A DNA stretch of 64,000 nucleotides, taken from the NCBI RefSeq assembly GCF_000829445.1, contig NZ_JXRQ01000015.1:1-64000 (forward strand), given 5' to 3'. The stretch comes from Jeotgalibacillus alimentarius. GTDB lineage: Bacteria; Bacillota; Bacilli; Bacillales; Jeotgalibacillaceae. How positions within the stretch are numbered: the stretch's first letter is position 1; every line of letters starts with the position of its first letter. Under the pieces are notes generated by a model. That model did no database searches. It was not told where the DNA came from and worked only from the letters and a program-made list of their open reading frames with translations. The translations under genes were made by a program, and so were the position numbers. This document shows positions 7,838 through 17,360 of the stretch, piece after piece.

Positions 7838-8650
7838 TTAGATCGATAACCCTTCTATCGCTGATTTTAAATTTTTGCGGATCGTCATCCCTTCGAATTT
7901 AATACCGATTTCTACAACGGCTTGTGCAATTTCAGGACGCAGACCGGTTAAGATTGTTTTCACGCCGATCAGTTTCAGTGAATCAATGACCTGGGACAGT
8001 TCATTTGCCACCATTGTATCGACAGTCGGTACACCTGAAAGGTCAAGGATCAGGGTTGAATTGCGCAGTTCAATACATTTATGAAGCGCAACTTCTTTTA
8101 AAATTTTTGCACGGTCATCATCAAGTTCGCCGATTAATGGCAGAATCGCTACATCATCATTCAATCCCACTACCGGAACTGAATACTCCATGACACTGCT
8201 TTGTGCTTTTTTCAAATAGCGCCGGTAATCTTCAACATAAGTCATTGTAAATTCACGACCGGCTTTATTAATAATCGGTTCGATATTAAAGTTGATCTCT
8301 GTGACTTCCTGTGCGGTGAAGTTCAGGTTCTCCTGCTTTTCAAGAATCAGATTCCAGATCATCATTCTGAGCTGTGAAAGAAGACTGAGACCATCGTCGA
8401 GCTCGATTCCTCTCTGGACAGCGGACTCTCCCGTTTTGTGTGCCCATTCGATTACCTGCTCTTCTACAGTCAAAGGATTATTTTCTTTAATCGCTGTACC
8501 TATATAAAAAATCAGATCACTCTGCAGATCAGTCAGTTTTTTTTCGTCATTCTTCGACAGCATTAAGTCAGGGCTGCCACCATCGAGCTCCAAGGCCAGT
8601 TCATTTCTTTTTTCAATTATGTATGCACCCAATTGTTCATATGCTTTCAT
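7838..8650 (-). CDS. RsbR-family stressosome protein (STAS domain)
   Basis: A 270-residue protein with a helical N-terminal sensor half (1-150, RsbR-type) and a C-terminal STAS domain (about 160-270). The STAS part has LILDLSGVPTVDTMVANEL, in which the DT threonine aligns with an RsbT-phosphorylated site of RsbR proteins. Such proteins form the 1.8-MDa stressosome with RsbS and RsbT that triggers the sigma-B general stress response. No rsbS/rsbT neighbour is present, so this is a detached RsbR paralogue. Sigma-B-like promoters elsewhere in the window make the context coherent. Confidence 0.82.
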   Translation of the reverse strand: MKAYEQLGAYIIEKRNELALELDGGSPDLMLSKNDEKKLTDLQSDLIFYIGTAIKENNPLTVEEQVIEWAHKTGESAVQRGIELDDGLSLLSQLRMMIWNLILEKQENLNFTAQEVTEINFNIEPIINKAGREFTMTYVEDYRRYLKKAQSSVMEYSVPVVGLNDDVAILPLIGELDDDRAKILKEVALHKCIELRNSTLILDLSGVPTVDTMVANELSQVIDSLKLIGVKTILTGLRPEIAQAVVEIGIKFEGMTIRKNLKSAIEGLSI

Positions 8651-8797
8651 TCACAAATCCCCCCTAATGTTGTCGAATCTCTATTCATATGTTCTCCTAT
8701 TTTTCGTCAAAAGTAAATGTTAAATATCATGTAGACAAACGAAATAGTTTACCGCATACTTTTTCAGTAGAAACATGAGAGAAAGAAGGTTCATTGA

Positions 8798-10015
8798 ATG
8801 CTGCACAATCGTAATGTTTGGATACTGCTCTGCGGAGAGTTTATTGCAGGAGTGGGTTTATGGCTTGGAATTATTGGGAATCTGGAATTTATGCAGGAAA
8901 AGGTCCCTTCAGACTTTGTAAAATCACTGATTCTTGGAGCAGGGCTTCTGGCGAGTATTCTGATTGGACCGCTAGCAGGCAGACTGACAGATCAGCTGCA
9001 TAAAAAAACGGTGATGCTGGGCTCAGGCTTTGTCAGAGCAGCCAGTGTTATTTTTATGTTAATCGCTATTCAGCAGGACTCAATTTTATGGATGATTGTT
9101 TTCCTGATTTTTATTCAGGTTTCAGCAGCCTTCTACTTTCCTGCACTTCAGGCGGCGCTTCCGCTTGTTGTTGCTGAAAAAGATCTGCTGCAGTTAAATG
9201 GAATACATATGAACGTGGCTACCTTATCAAGGGTACTTGGGACTGCCGTCGCAGGTGTATTAGTCGTGCAGCTGCCGCTTTCCCAGGTATATATTCTTTC
9301 ACTGGTGTCGTACCTCGTATTATTCGGGCTCACCTGGCTGCTTTCATTTGAGGAGCATAAACCGGAACCTCTGCCTTCTGAAGGCAAACGGTCTGCAGGT
9401 TTTAAAGAAGTATTCCCTATCATCAAAGGGCTGCCCATTGTCATGATGACACTGATTCTGACACTGGTACCGCTTCTGTTTATTGGCGGGTTCAACCTTG
9501 TTGTGATTAATATCAGTGAAATTCAGGACAGCTCAGCTATTAAAGGGTGGATTTATACGGCTGAAGGTGTAGCATTTATGGTTGGAGCGTTTGCAATTAA
9601 AAGACTTGGGGAGACATTTTCGCCTTACACGATATTATTTACTTTTTCTTTTGTCATTGGGTTCTCGCAGCTGATTTTATATTTCGCTGCTATACCGTTT
9701 TTATCAATTTTATCATTTATTATCTTCGGCTTTGCCGTCGGCTGCTTTTTTCCGACAGCTGCTACGATTTTTCAGACGAGAATTCCAAAAAAGTTTCACG
9801 GCAGGTTTTTTTCATTCAGAAACATGCTTGACCGGATCGTGTTTCAGGTTGTCCTCTTAATGACAGGACTGTTTCTTGATCTGATTGGTCTTGTCTATAT
9901 GGTCATTATTTTCGGCGTGTTTTCTCTTCTGATGACAGGGGTATTTTATATGAGGTTTGTGCGGCTTCAAAACAGTGAAAAACTTGCTTCAACACCCGGC
10001 GGTATGATTAAGTGA
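8798..10015 (+). CDS. MFS transporter, MDR/enterobactin-exporter-like
   Basis: A 405-residue major facilitator with about 12 membrane segments. The loop 2-3 motif GPLAGRLTDQLHKKTVMLGS (about residues 58-77) is the MFS signature, and the overall pattern resembles the EntS/MFS_3 group. AAGAAGG precedes ATG. It is followed, with a 4-base overlap of the longest frame, by the Spo0M-like gene, and the pair share one terminator. Substrate cannot be told from the sequence; efflux is likely. Confidence 0.8.
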   Translation: MLHNRNVWILLCGEFIAGVGLWLGIIGNLEFMQEKVPSDFVKSLILGAGLLASILIGPLAGRLTDQLHKKTVMLGSGFVRAASVIFMLIAIQQDSILWMIVFLIFIQVSAAFYFPALQAALPLVVAEKDLLQLNGIHMNVATLSRVLGTAVAGVLVVQLPLSQVYILSLVSYLVLFGLTWLLSFEEHKPEPLPSEGKRSAGFKEVFPIIKGLPIVMMTLILTLVPLLFIGGFNLVVINISEIQDSSAIKGWIYTAEGVAFMVGAFAIKRLGETFSPYTILFTFSFVIGFSQLILYFAAIPFLSILSFIIFGFAVGCFFPTAATIFQTRIPKKFHGRFFSFRNMLDRIVFQVVLLMTGLFLDLIGLVYMVIIFGVFSLLMTGVFYMRFVRLQNSEKLASTPGGMIK

Positions 10016-10062
10016 AACCAATCAGGCATTTCTTTCGTATAGTGATTAAAGGACGGGATGAC

Positions 10063-10452
10063 ATGTTTAACAAACTGACAAATATTTTTTCAAACGGTAA
10101 AGGAAAAGTTGATTTAGTCTTAGATCAAAACGTTTTAATACCGGGATCTCAAATTACCGGAACTTTCTATTTACAGGGTCCAAAAAAGAAGAAAAAGGTA
10201 TCTCGGCTTGAATGTGATTTGATGGCATTTGATCCAAAACACTTGAATGAAAAACCTGTTGAAATTGCAACAACCATTTATATGTCTAAGGAGATTGATG
10301 CTTCGTTCTCAAGGGAAATCCCTTTCTCCTATACTATACCTGAGCACCTAAAAGATAAAAGTGATCAGTGCAGATACCGTTTCAGAACGAAATTAATCTT
10401 TGAAGATCAGATTCAATATATTGATCACGATGAACTGAAAACAGGTTCATAA
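10063..10452 (+). CDS. short Spo0M-like (arrestin-fold) protein
   Basis: Starts at ATG 10063 behind AAAGGACGGGATG; a longer frame from 10012 overlaps the MFS gene and lacks a ribosome site. The N terminus MFNKLTNIFSNGKGKVDLVL, a LIPGSQITGTFYLQG strand and a SREIPFSYTIPEHL segment match the N-terminal half of Spo0M sporulation-control proteins. At 129 residues it is about half the usual ~250, so it is either a single-domain family member or a shortened copy. The stop is followed by a strong terminator, so nothing is obviously missing by frameshift. Confidence 0.6.
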   Translation: MFNKLTNIFSNGKGKVDLVLDQNVLIPGSQITGTFYLQGPKKKKKVSRLECDLMAFDPKHLNEKPVEIATTIYMSKEIDASFSREIPFSYTIPEHLKDKSDQCRYRFRTKLIFEDQIQYIDHDELKTGS

Positions 10453-10458
10453 CGCATG

Positions 10459-10495
10459 AAGACCGGGAAACGGCATAGGCTGTTCCCGGTCTTTT
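10459..10495. terminator. bidirectional terminator between spo0M-like and fdhD
   Basis: 11-bp stem AAGACCGGGAA/TTCCCGGTCTT with a 13-nt loop and flanking T-rich or A-rich tracts, serving both convergent genes. Confidence 0.85.
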
Positions 10496-11307
10496 CAGTA
10501 TACTGGTGCTTCCTTCAGCTGAATACGTTCAGGACAGGTATAGACGTTCAAGGAATCCTCTCTGACAAAACCGACTGTCGTCATTTGTAATTCCTCAGCA
10601 AGTTCGAGCGCACGTTCTGTTGGTGCTGACTTTGAGATCACGACTTCACAGCCGATCTTCGCCACCTTCAGCAGAATTTCCGAGGATAATCTTCCGCTGA
10701 ATACAATGACTTTCCCTTTCACAGATACCTGATTACGCAGACAATACCCGTAAATCTTATCAAGCGCATTATGTCTGCCAATGTCCATCCGGGACAGAAC
10801 GACCTCGTCTTCCGTACAAAGGGCTGCGTTATGAACACCGCCGGTTTCCCTGAAAGTATCCGCAGACTCCTGAAGCTGCTCCATCAGATGAAAACACTGT
10901 TCCGGCTTCAGCTTCACTTGCTGCCCTGTCATTTTTTTGGCAGTCATCGCATCATTTGCAAAAACAAACCCCTGGCGGCTGCCCCCGCAGCAGGATGTGA
11001 TATACCGTTTGTTCTGCAGCGCATCATAGAGTGGATTAAGCTGGTCAGCTGTCACATGAACGAAGCCATTTTTCTGATCCAGACGGATAGAGGTAATCGC
11101 ATCAGGATTTCGGATGACACCTTCTGATGCCAAATAGCCGACTGCCAGATCTTCCATATGTTCAGGAGAACAGACGACGGTTACAAACTCTTCGCCGTTC
11201 AGTTTGATTGTCAAAACCTCTTCAGTGACGACTGTATCCTCAGTCCGCTCTGCCACACCATTACGTATTTTCAGTATGCTTCTTCGTTTAATGGATTCTG
11301 CGCTCAT
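10495..11307 (-). CDS. fdhD: formate dehydrogenase accessory sulfurtransferase FdhD
   Basis: A 270-residue cytosolic FdhD. These enzymes carry sulfur from a cysteine desulfurase to bis-MGD, making the sulfurated cofactor essential for formate dehydrogenase activity. The conserved loop SCCGGSRQG (about 106-114) holds the reactive cysteines; GRHNALDK and FSGRLSSEILLK are further family motifs. AAAGGAGG precedes ATG. It lies downstream of the OFA transporter but behind that gene's terminator, so it has read-through or its own promoter. Its expected client, FdhF, is encoded about 2.3 kb upstream on the same strand. Confidence 0.93.
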   Translation of the reverse strand: MSAESIKRRSILKIRNGVAERTEDTVVTEEVLTIKLNGEEFVTVVCSPEHMEDLAVGYLASEGVIRNPDAITSIRLDQKNGFVHVTADQLNPLYDALQNKRYITSCCGGSRQGFVFANDAMTAKKMTGQQVKLKPEQCFHLMEQLQESADTFRETGGVHNAALCTEDEVVLSRMDIGRHNALDKIYGYCLRNQVSVKGKVIVFSGRLSSEILLKVAKIGCEVVISKSAPTERALELAEELQMTTVGFVREDSLNVYTCPERIQLKEAPVY

Positions 11308-11328
11308 TTACTGTCCTCCTTTTTGTGT

Positions 11329-11359
11329 AAAAAAGTCCGGGCACATTCGCCCGGACTTT
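11329..11359 (-). terminator. terminator of the OFA transporter
   Basis: GTCCGGGC/GCCCGGAC stem, 6-nt loop, then TTTT on the minus strand. Confidence 0.8.
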
Positions 11360-11365
11360 CAGGCA

Positions 11366-12640
11366 TCAGCTCGTTGCTTCAGCCGGTACACGATTTTCTT
11401 CACGGATTTTCTTAATATTAACACGGATTAATAGTGAAACGATAAGCGCAACGACGAAGGCACCGGTAAAAATGTACATTGTCAGCGCATAACTGTTTGT
11501 TGCTTCTTCGATACGTGTTACAACGCTCGGTCCTACAAGTCCTGCTGCTGCCCATGCTGTCAGGATATAGCCATGAATCGCACCAAGCTGTTTTGTTCCG
11601 AACAGATCTCCAATGAATGCCGGAATAGAAGCAAAACCTCCGCCATAGCATGAAAGAATAACGAAAATTAAAATTTGGAAAATCAGTGCATTCGTTACAT
11701 TTGGCAGAAGGACAAATGCTGCGATTTGTATAACAAAGAATGCTGTATACGTATTAGGGCGGCCAATATAATCCGAAACAGATGCCCATCCAAGACGCCC
11801 TGCTCCGTTAAATACACCCATAATACCAACCATCACTGCAGCAGCTCCTGCAGACATGCCGGCTACTGACTGCGCCATTGGTGAAGCAACGGAAATAATC
11901 GCAATTCCGCACGTTACGTTGATAAAGAGCATCGCCCAAAGCGCCCAGAAGCGGACTGTTTTGACTGCTTCATTTGCTGTCAGTTGGGCAAGGTCTCCAG
12001 TATCTTTGTTTTCCTGTTTTTCTTTCTTTTCTTCCTGCGTCATCCCTTTAGGTACATAATCAGCAGGCGGCTTCTCAAGATACAGAGAAGAGCTGAACAT
12101 TAGCACAAAATAGATCGCTCCGAGTAAATAGAATGTGCCTGAAATCCCGATATTATTAATGAGTGCTTCCATCACGGGACTGGCAATCATTGAAGCGAAT
12201 CCAAATCCCATGATCGCAAGTCCTGTAGCAAGCCCACGTCTATCAGGGAACCATTTTACAAGTGTGGAAACCGGTGTAATGTAACCAATTCCAAGTCCGA
12301 TTCCGCCTAATACACCATAAAAGAAATACAATAAGTACAAGTTTCCGATACCATCAGCAAAACCAGATCCAATCATACCGAGACCAAAACTGACTGCTGC
12401 GACCATGCCGGATTTTCTTGGACCGTGCTTTTCAACAAAGTGACCCATAAAAGCGGCTGAAAGACCTAAAAATAAGATGGCGATACTAAAGATTAATGCA
12501 ATGTCACTTGCTGCCCATCCGTGTTTCTCATTTAGAGGATTTGAAAATACACTCCATGAGTATACTGATCCGATTGATATGTGAATACCTACCGCTGCTG
12601 CTGCAATCAGCCAGCGGTTTTTAAGCTTTTTTTCGGCCAT
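11366..12640 (-). CDS. OFA-family MFS transporter (oxalate/formate antiporter family)
   Basis: A 424-residue, 12-helix MFS protein. Family marks: GIHISIGSVYSWSVFSNPL at the N terminus, GLGIGYITPVSTLVKWFPDRRGLATG near 120-145, and a central cytosolic loop rich in Lys/Glu. GGGGGAACAAC precedes ATG. Members carry oxalate/formate, lactate or pyruvate. Lying between fdhD and the fdhF operon, formate import or export is the natural guess, but substrate is inferred from neighbours only. Confidence 0.82.
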   Translation of the reverse strand: MAEKKLKNRWLIAAAAVGIHISIGSVYSWSVFSNPLNEKHGWAASDIALIFSIAILFLGLSAAFMGHFVEKHGPRKSGMVAAVSFGLGMIGSGFADGIGNLYLLYFFYGVLGGIGLGIGYITPVSTLVKWFPDRRGLATGLAIMGFGFASMIASPVMEALINNIGISGTFYLLGAIYFVLMFSSSLYLEKPPADYVPKGMTQEEKKEKQENKDTGDLAQLTANEAVKTVRFWALWAMLFINVTCGIAIISVASPMAQSVAGMSAGAAAVMVGIMGVFNGAGRLGWASVSDYIGRPNTYTAFFVIQIAAFVLLPNVTNALIFQILIFVILSCYGGGFASIPAFIGDLFGTKQLGAIHGYILTAWAAAGLVGPSVVTRIEEATNSYALTMYIFTGAFVVALIVSLLIRVNIKKIREENRVPAEATS

Positions 12641-12660
12641 TGTTGTTCCCCCTTAGGATT

Positions 12661-12850
12661 TGAGACTGGGACAAAAACGTTTCGGTTTTTTAACCGGTTC
12701 ACTTCGCTGCAGGCGGCGCTTTCCGCAGGGACGGCGCTGAGCCTCCTCGGCTGCGCCTGCGGGGTCTCACCTGTCCGTCTTATCCTGCTGGAGTCGCCGT
12801 CTTCCGCTCCGCTCACCTCAGGTAGTGCTTAATAGAAATATGGTTATCAA
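12661..12850 (-). repeat. interspersed repeat, copy 2 (divergent)
   Basis: Carries the shared core in inverted orientation: CTTTCCGCAGGGACGG, GCGCCTGCGGGGTCTCACC and CTGCTGGAGTCGCCG, ending at TTCCGCTCC. The left flank GAGACTGGGACAAAAACG differs from the other copies, so the boundaries are approximate. It fills the gap between the DUF1641 gene and the OFA transporter. Confidence 0.65.
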
Positions 12851-12882
12851 ACCCTCAACTTCTGCCCAATTTGATTTTAATA

Positions 12883-13593
12883 TTATTTTTTCTTCAGCCA
12901 ATACGATAACGGTATGGCTGCCAGTGCAAGTCCGGCCGGCAGGAGCCAGCTGTTTTTCGTAGAGGAACCTGAATCGCTTTTAACAGGAGCCGAGTGATTA
13001 TTCAGCTCATGATATTCAGTTGTGAAGATATCACCGTTCCAATCTGATTCTTCTTTTTCTTCATTTTCATCGTCTCTTATTTTCTGACTTTCCGGTTTTT
13101 GCGTCGTTCTTTCATGCTCGTCCTGTTTGAATCCAAGTCCCTTCAGAAAAGCTGCGCCTACTGCCATGGCGCGCTTTACTTCCGGGTCATTTAAAGAACG
13201 GAGAAGGGTAAAGTACCCTCCCTGCTCGTTCTTTTCATCCAGTTCTGCGACACGAGCAATTCCTTTATTCACCTTCAGGATCAACGGCTCCAGCTGCTGA
13301 ACGTTCAATGTGCCGAGTGTACCGACCATCAGCAGGAGGTTTTTAATACTGTTTGTTGTTTCTTTTGAATCCAGTGTTTTGACAATGACATCAAGTACTT
13401 TATCCCCTTCAGCGAAAAGTGAAGTACCCATATCAAGCACACCGCGTTTTTGCATGTGCTCGATCATGTCAAAAATCTCATGAATCGCTTCTTTGTTATT
13501 AAGCAGCCTGGTTTTAAGCTCCTCAAGATCACGCTGACGAATCTCTTCTTCACTGAATTCCATGCGGTGAATCACTTTAGTCGCTTTAGCCAC
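12883..13593 (-). CDS. DUF1641 protein with C-terminal membrane anchor (YrhD-like)
   Basis: A 236-residue protein. The N-terminal two thirds contain the DUF1641 signature ([21 protein letters not shown] and [19 protein letters not shown]). A charged linker (about 155-205) and a single C-terminal hydrophobic helix ([20 protein letters not shown]) follow. GTG start, overlapping the fdhF stop by 8 nt, so translation is coupled. In Bacillus the same pairing is yrhE-yrhD. It may tether or help mature the cytosolic formate dehydrogenase at the membrane; that role is inferred. Confidence 0.85.
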   Translation of the reverse strand: MAKATKVIHRMEFSEEEIRQRDLEELKTRLLNNKEAIHEIFDMIEHMQKRGVLDMGTSLFAEGDKVLDVIVKTLDSKETTNSIKNLLLMVGTLGTLNVQQLEPLILKVNKGIARVAELDEKNEQGGYFTLLRSLNDPEVKRAMAVGAAFLKGLGFKQDEHERTTQKPESQKIRDDENEEKEESDWNGDIFTTEYHELNNHSAPVKSDSGSSTKNSWLLPAGLALAAIPLSYWLKKK

Positions 13594-16549
13594 GCTTAGA
13601 CGCCTCCTTTCTGAGTTTCACAAGGTCACCTGGGAATACATAGTCTTTACGTGCCCACTTTTTATCTACTCTGACACCAAGCTGTGGCTGAGGGTTTCCG
13701 TTTCTGTGATTGGTTCTTGGAATCGGTCTCTCACCTTTTGGCTTCAGCACTTCCATTTTTGCACTGATTTCTTTGTAGGCAGGCGTATCTGTATCTTTGT
13801 CAGCCTGTGAACTCGTCAGGAAGTTGATTGCACCTTCACTGTTATCGTTCATTGGCAGATACACTTCTTTTCCTTTTACGCGGTCAGTGATCAGACACTC
13901 TACTTTTACTGCACCATATGGAGATGTCAGTCTGACTAACGTGCCGTCTTCAAGCCCTCTTTCTTTTGCAAGCTCTTCCGATACTTCAAGGAATACATTA
14001 GGCGTTTTCGATGAGATTCCTTTAGATTTATAGGTCATGTTCCCTTCATGGAAATGCTCAAGCAGACGGCCATTATTGACGTGAATATCATATTCCTCGT
14101 CAAACTCAAGCGGTTTTGTCCAGTCAACCGGGAACAGACGTGCTTTGCCATCCGGGAATGGGAAATCTTCAAGGAACAGAAGCGGCGAGTCAGTTCCATC
14201 AGCAGCTACAGGCCACTGAAGACTCTTATAGCCTTCCAGTCTTTCATATGTCACACCTGCATATAGCGGTGCAAGTGAAGCTGCTTCTTCCATGATTTCA
14301 CTTGGATGCGTGTAGTTCCAGTCTGCACCCACACGATTTGCAAGGTCCTGAATAATTTCCCAGTCAGGTCTTGAATCACCAAGCGGCTCAAGTGCCTGAT
14401 ACAGACGCTGTACACGTCTTTCAGTGTTTGTGAATGTGCCATCTTTCTCAAGACTCGGGCTTGCCGGAAGAACAACATCAGCGAATTCCGCAGTCTTCGA
14501 AAGGAAGATATCCTGAACAACAAAGAAGTCCAGTTTTTCAAATGCTTCATGCACATAGTTGATATTAGAATCCACAATCCCCATGTCTTCACCCTTCAGA
14601 TACATCATCTTCAGGTTGCCCTCATGAATGGCATCAATCATTTCATGGTTGTTTAATCCATTTTCTCCAGGAATCTTGGCATTCCATGCTTTTTCATACT
14701 TCGCTCTGACTTCATCATCAGATACTTTTTCATAACCCGGGAAACGGTCAGGCATACTGCCGAAGTCACTTGCACCCTGTACGTTGTTGTGACCGCGCAG
14801 CGGATAGCTTCCTGCACCAGGCTTACCATAGTTACCTGTGATCAGCAGAAGGTTTGAGATCGCCGTACTTGTATCACTGCCTCCTGAGTGCTGCGTAACA
14901 CCCATTGCCCACAGAACTGAAGTCGTTTTTGCATTGTGGACTTCTTCAGCAATCTGAATCAGCGTTTCTTTTGAAAGACCAGTTGCTTCAGACGCATAAT
15001 CCAATGTGAACTTTTCAAGGTTGGCTACATATTCCTGAAGACCGTTCACGCGGTTATTCAGGAATTCTTCATCTGCCCAGCCCTGATCAATGATATATTT
15101 CGTTACAGCTGACAGCCAGACAAGGTCAGACCCTGGTTTTGGCTGGAAGAACAGATCCGCTCTTTCTGCCATTTCGTGCTTTCTGATGTCTGACACCAGT
15201 AAGCGCTGACCGTGCAGTTTGTGTGCACGCTTCACGCGTGTTGCCAGTACCGGATGAGACTCAGAAGTGTTGGATCCGACAATCAGGACAAGTCCTGCCT
15301 GTGCGATATCAGTAATGGAGCCGGAGTCACCGCCGTGCCCTACCGTTCTGAAAAGACCCATCGTTGCAGGCGTCTGGCAGTAACGTGAGCAGTTATCCAC
15401 ATTGTTTGTTCCAATTACACCTCGTGCCAGTTTCTGCATCACGTATGATTCTTCATTTGTACACTTAGAAGAACTGATAAATGCCATTGAATCGGCACCG
15501 CTCTTTTCTTTATGTTCTTTCATTTTAGAAGCAACAAGGTTCAGTGCTTCGTCCCACTCAGCTTCTCTGAAAGCATCTCCTTCACGGATCAGAGGCTTCG
15601 TGATTCTTGCATCACTGTTAACAAAGTCCCAGCCGAATTTACCTTTAACGCAAGTGGAAATGCCGTTTGCAGGTGCGTCCACTGAAGGTTCGACTTTGAG
15701 GATTTTGCGGTCCTTCGTCCAGATATCAAAGCTGCAGCCGACACCACAATATGTGCAGACAGTCTTTGTCTTTTTGATACGGTCTTCACGCATAGCAGAT
15801 TCTGCATCTGAAATGGCAAGGATTGAGCCATAGCCTGTTTCAACGTTCTTCGTAATTTCAATCATCGGGCGAAGTGTATTTTTCGCAAGGCCTGTCAGGA
15901 ATCCAGCCTCCCCTTCCATCCCTTTTTCCATCATGGCATTACATGGACAGACAGTTGAACAGTGTCCGCATGATACACATGATGATTCATTGATTTTAGA
16001 ATTCTTATCCCAGATGACACGGGGCTTTTTCAGTGTCCAGTCAATGGTCAGTGTTTCAGTGACCTGTACATCCTGACACGCTTCCACACAGCGTCCGCAT
16101 AAAATACACTGGTCCGGATCATATCGGTAGAATGGATTGGAATCATCCACTTCATAAGGCTTTTCTTCGAATGGCATGCTCTGATGGTTGACTTTCATGT
16201 CCTTGACGGTGTTATGTATTTCGCACGTGCCATTGTTGTAATCACATACTGTACAATAGAGCTCGTGATTTCTTAAGATCCGGTCCATTCCGACGACCTG
16301 CGCTTCTTTTACATCAGCAGATACGCCATCAATAGCGTCTCCTTCTTTCAACTGCGTTGAACATGAACGGACAAACTCTCCATTCACCTTTACAATACAC
16401 GTATCACACGTCTCAATTGCTCCGAGACTCGGGTGATAACAAACGGATGGTACTTCAGTCTGGTGATCTTCAAGTGCCTGCATTGCAGACAGATGTTCAC
16501 TAATCACAGCCGGTTTGCCGTTAATCGTTACATTAATTTGACCTGACAC
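13586..16549 (-). CDS. fdhF: formate dehydrogenase alpha subunit, multidomain FdhF
   Basis: A 987-residue cytosolic molybdenum or tungsten bis-MGD enzyme oxidising formate to CO2. Domain order: 2Fe-2S ferredoxin-like (1-80, CYHP...CDTC), NuoG-type His-Cys cluster region (90-125), two 4Fe-4S motifs ([24 protein letters not shown]), then the molybdopterin domain opening with [11 protein letters not shown] and ending with the MoCo-dinucleotide binding fold. The active site motif NCSRYCQTP has cysteine where E. coli FdhF has selenocysteine, so no UGA recoding is needed. GTG start behind GGGGGAGAG. Co-transcribed with DUF1641. A sigma-B-like promoter lies about 80-100 bases upstream. Confidence 0.93.
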   Translation of the reverse strand: MSGQINVTINGKPAVISEHLSAMQALEDHQTEVPSVCYHPSLGAIETCDTCIVKVNGEFVRSCSTQLKEGDAIDGVSADVKEAQVVGMDRILRNHELYCTVCDYNNGTCEIHNTVKDMKVNHQSMPFEEKPYEVDDSNPFYRYDPDQCILCGRCVEACQDVQVTETLTIDWTLKKPRVIWDKNSKINESSCVSCGHCSTVCPCNAMMEKGMEGEAGFLTGLAKNTLRPMIEITKNVETGYGSILAISDAESAMREDRIKKTKTVCTYCGVGCSFDIWTKDRKILKVEPSVDAPANGISTCVKGKFGWDFVNSDARITKPLIREGDAFREAEWDEALNLVASKMKEHKEKSGADSMAFISSSKCTNEESYVMQKLARGVIGTNNVDNCSRYCQTPATMGLFRTVGHGGDSGSITDIAQAGLVLIVGSNTSESHPVLATRVKRAHKLHGQRLLVSDIRKHEMAERADLFFQPKPGSDLVWLSAVTKYIIDQGWADEEFLNNRVNGLQEYVANLEKFTLDYASEATGLSKETLIQIAEEVHNAKTTSVLWAMGVTQHSGGSDTSTAISNLLLITGNYGKPGAGSYPLRGHNNVQGASDFGSMPDRFPGYEKVSDDEVRAKYEKAWNAKIPGENGLNNHEMIDAIHEGNLKMMYLKGEDMGIVDSNINYVHEAFEKLDFFVVQDIFLSKTAEFADVVLPASPSLEKDGTFTNTERRVQRLYQALEPLGDSRPDWEIIQDLANRVGADWNYTHPSEIMEEAASLAPLYAGVTYERLEGYKSLQWPVAADGTDSPLLFLEDFPFPDGKARLFPVDWTKPLEFDEEYDIHVNNGRLLEHFHEGNMTYKSKGISSKTPNVFLEVSEELAKERGLEDGTLVRLTSPYGAVKVECLITDRVKGKEVYLPMNDNSEGAINFLTSSQADKDTDTPAYKEISAKMEVLKPKGERPIPRTNHRNGNPQPQLGVRVDKKWARKDYVFPGDLVKLRKEASKRG

Positions 16550-16627
16550 ATTGATCTCTCCCCCGTAATAAATTTTGCTGAGCTGACAGCTTTTTTATAA
16601 ATATTCAGTTTTCGCACCTGGTCATAA

Positions 16628-16653
16628 ATACCCTAAAGAATGTTTCGTAAAAC
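16628..16653 (-). promoter_or_regulatory. sigma-B-type promoter of fdhF
   Basis: Minus strand GTTTTA (16653-16648), 14-nt spacer, GGGTAT (16633-16628), close to the sigma-B consensus GTTTAA-N12-15-GGGTAT. It implies a leader of about 70 nt. Confidence 0.6.
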
Positions 16654-16696
16654 TAGAATCTCTGAAAAAAGACATATTTTCGACAAATTTTTTGAA

Positions 16697-16790
16697 GGCA
16701 TTGGCAGCAGGAGATTAAACGGACGCGACCTCACAACCGGTCTAAAGCTGCCTGGGATGGGTTGATACCTCCTCTCCCCTTAGTCATGCC
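16697..16790. ncRNA. candidate structured RNA between moaB and fdhF
   Basis: A closing stem GGCAT (16697-16701)/ATGCC (16786-16790) encloses GGCAGC (16703)/GCTGCC (16747) with inner GACC/GGTC, and GGGA (16754)/TCCC (16775) with inner GGT/ACC and a 4-nt loop. The result is a compact three-way junction. A T-rich run follows on the plus strand; the gene downstream on the minus strand is fdhF. I could not match it to a Moco riboswitch or any family I remember, and strand is undecided. Confidence 0.4.
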
Positions 16791-16803
16791 CTCTTTTTCA
16801 AAT

Positions 16804-16834
16804 TAAAAAACCGCAGCTCCGGCCGCGGTTTTAC
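16804..16834 (-). terminator. terminator of the moa operon
   Basis: AAAACCGC/GCGGTTTT stem around a GC-rich loop, then TTTAATTTG on the minus strand, right after the moaB stop. Confidence 0.75.
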
Positions 16835-16838
16835 TCAA

Positions 16839-17351
16839 CTACTCTTTATTCATTTCACGTACGACATGACCAAGCTCAGGTAAAATCAGCTTCTCCATTG
16901 CAAGCTTCACTGCACCGGTCGAGCCCGGCGTCGAAAAGACAGCTGTCTTCTCAGCGATTCCTGCAGCAGCACGGGACATCATAGCTGCTGAGCCGATATC
17001 TTCTGCATAACTTAAATAACGGAAAAGCTCGCCAAAGCCTGGAATCTCTTTTTCAAAAAGTGGTGTAACGGCTTCGATCGTGACGTCACGCGGTGCAAGT
17101 CCTGTACCGCCATTGATCAGCACTGCCTGGATAGTGTCATCTATCAGCCCGTCCCTGACTGCACGCTGGATTAAAATGATTTCATCAGTGACGATTTCGT
17201 ATGACGTGACCTGATGACCTGACGCTTCAAGCATATCGATCATCCGCCTGCCGCTCTTATCTGTTTCTTCATTCCTTGTATCACTGACTGTGATGACTTT
17301 GCAGGCAACTGAATCCGGCGCCTCTTTTTTATGTTCTTCATGCAATTGCAT
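16839..17351 (-). CDS. moaB: molybdenum cofactor protein MoaB/MogA (molybdopterin adenylyltransferase family)
   Basis: A 170-residue cytosolic protein of the MogA/MoaB fold. Seen: VITVSDTRNEETDKSG, the NGGTGLAPRD loop (about 98-107) and the FSTPGSTGAVKLAMEKLI substrate segment. It adenylylates molybdopterin ahead of molybdate insertion by MoeA. It is the last gene of a seven-gene minus-strand Moco operon, 10 bases after moaA. The N-terminal 15 residues are a polar extension of the kind usual for Gram-positive MoaB. Confidence 0.92.
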   Translation of the reverse strand: MQLHEEHKKEAPDSVACKVITVSDTRNEETDKSGRRMIDMLEASGHQVTSYEIVTDEIILIQRAVRDGLIDDTIQAVLINGGTGLAPRDVTIEAVTPLFEKEIPGFGELFRYLSYAEDIGSAAMMSRAAAGIAEKTAVFSTPGSTGAVKLAMEKLILPELGHVVREMNKE

Positions 17352-17360
17352 TCAGCTCCT

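Noticed and set aside
15402-15833. Long plus-strand frame inside fdhF
   Set aside because: Antisense shadow of a clearly coding, motif-rich gene; composition follows the fdhF codon pattern and there is no ribosome site.
16697-16790. Calling this a Moco riboswitch outright
   Set aside because: Position fits, but I could not match the conserved core to the E. coli moaA leader I remember, and the strand is unclear; kept only as an unassigned structured RNA.
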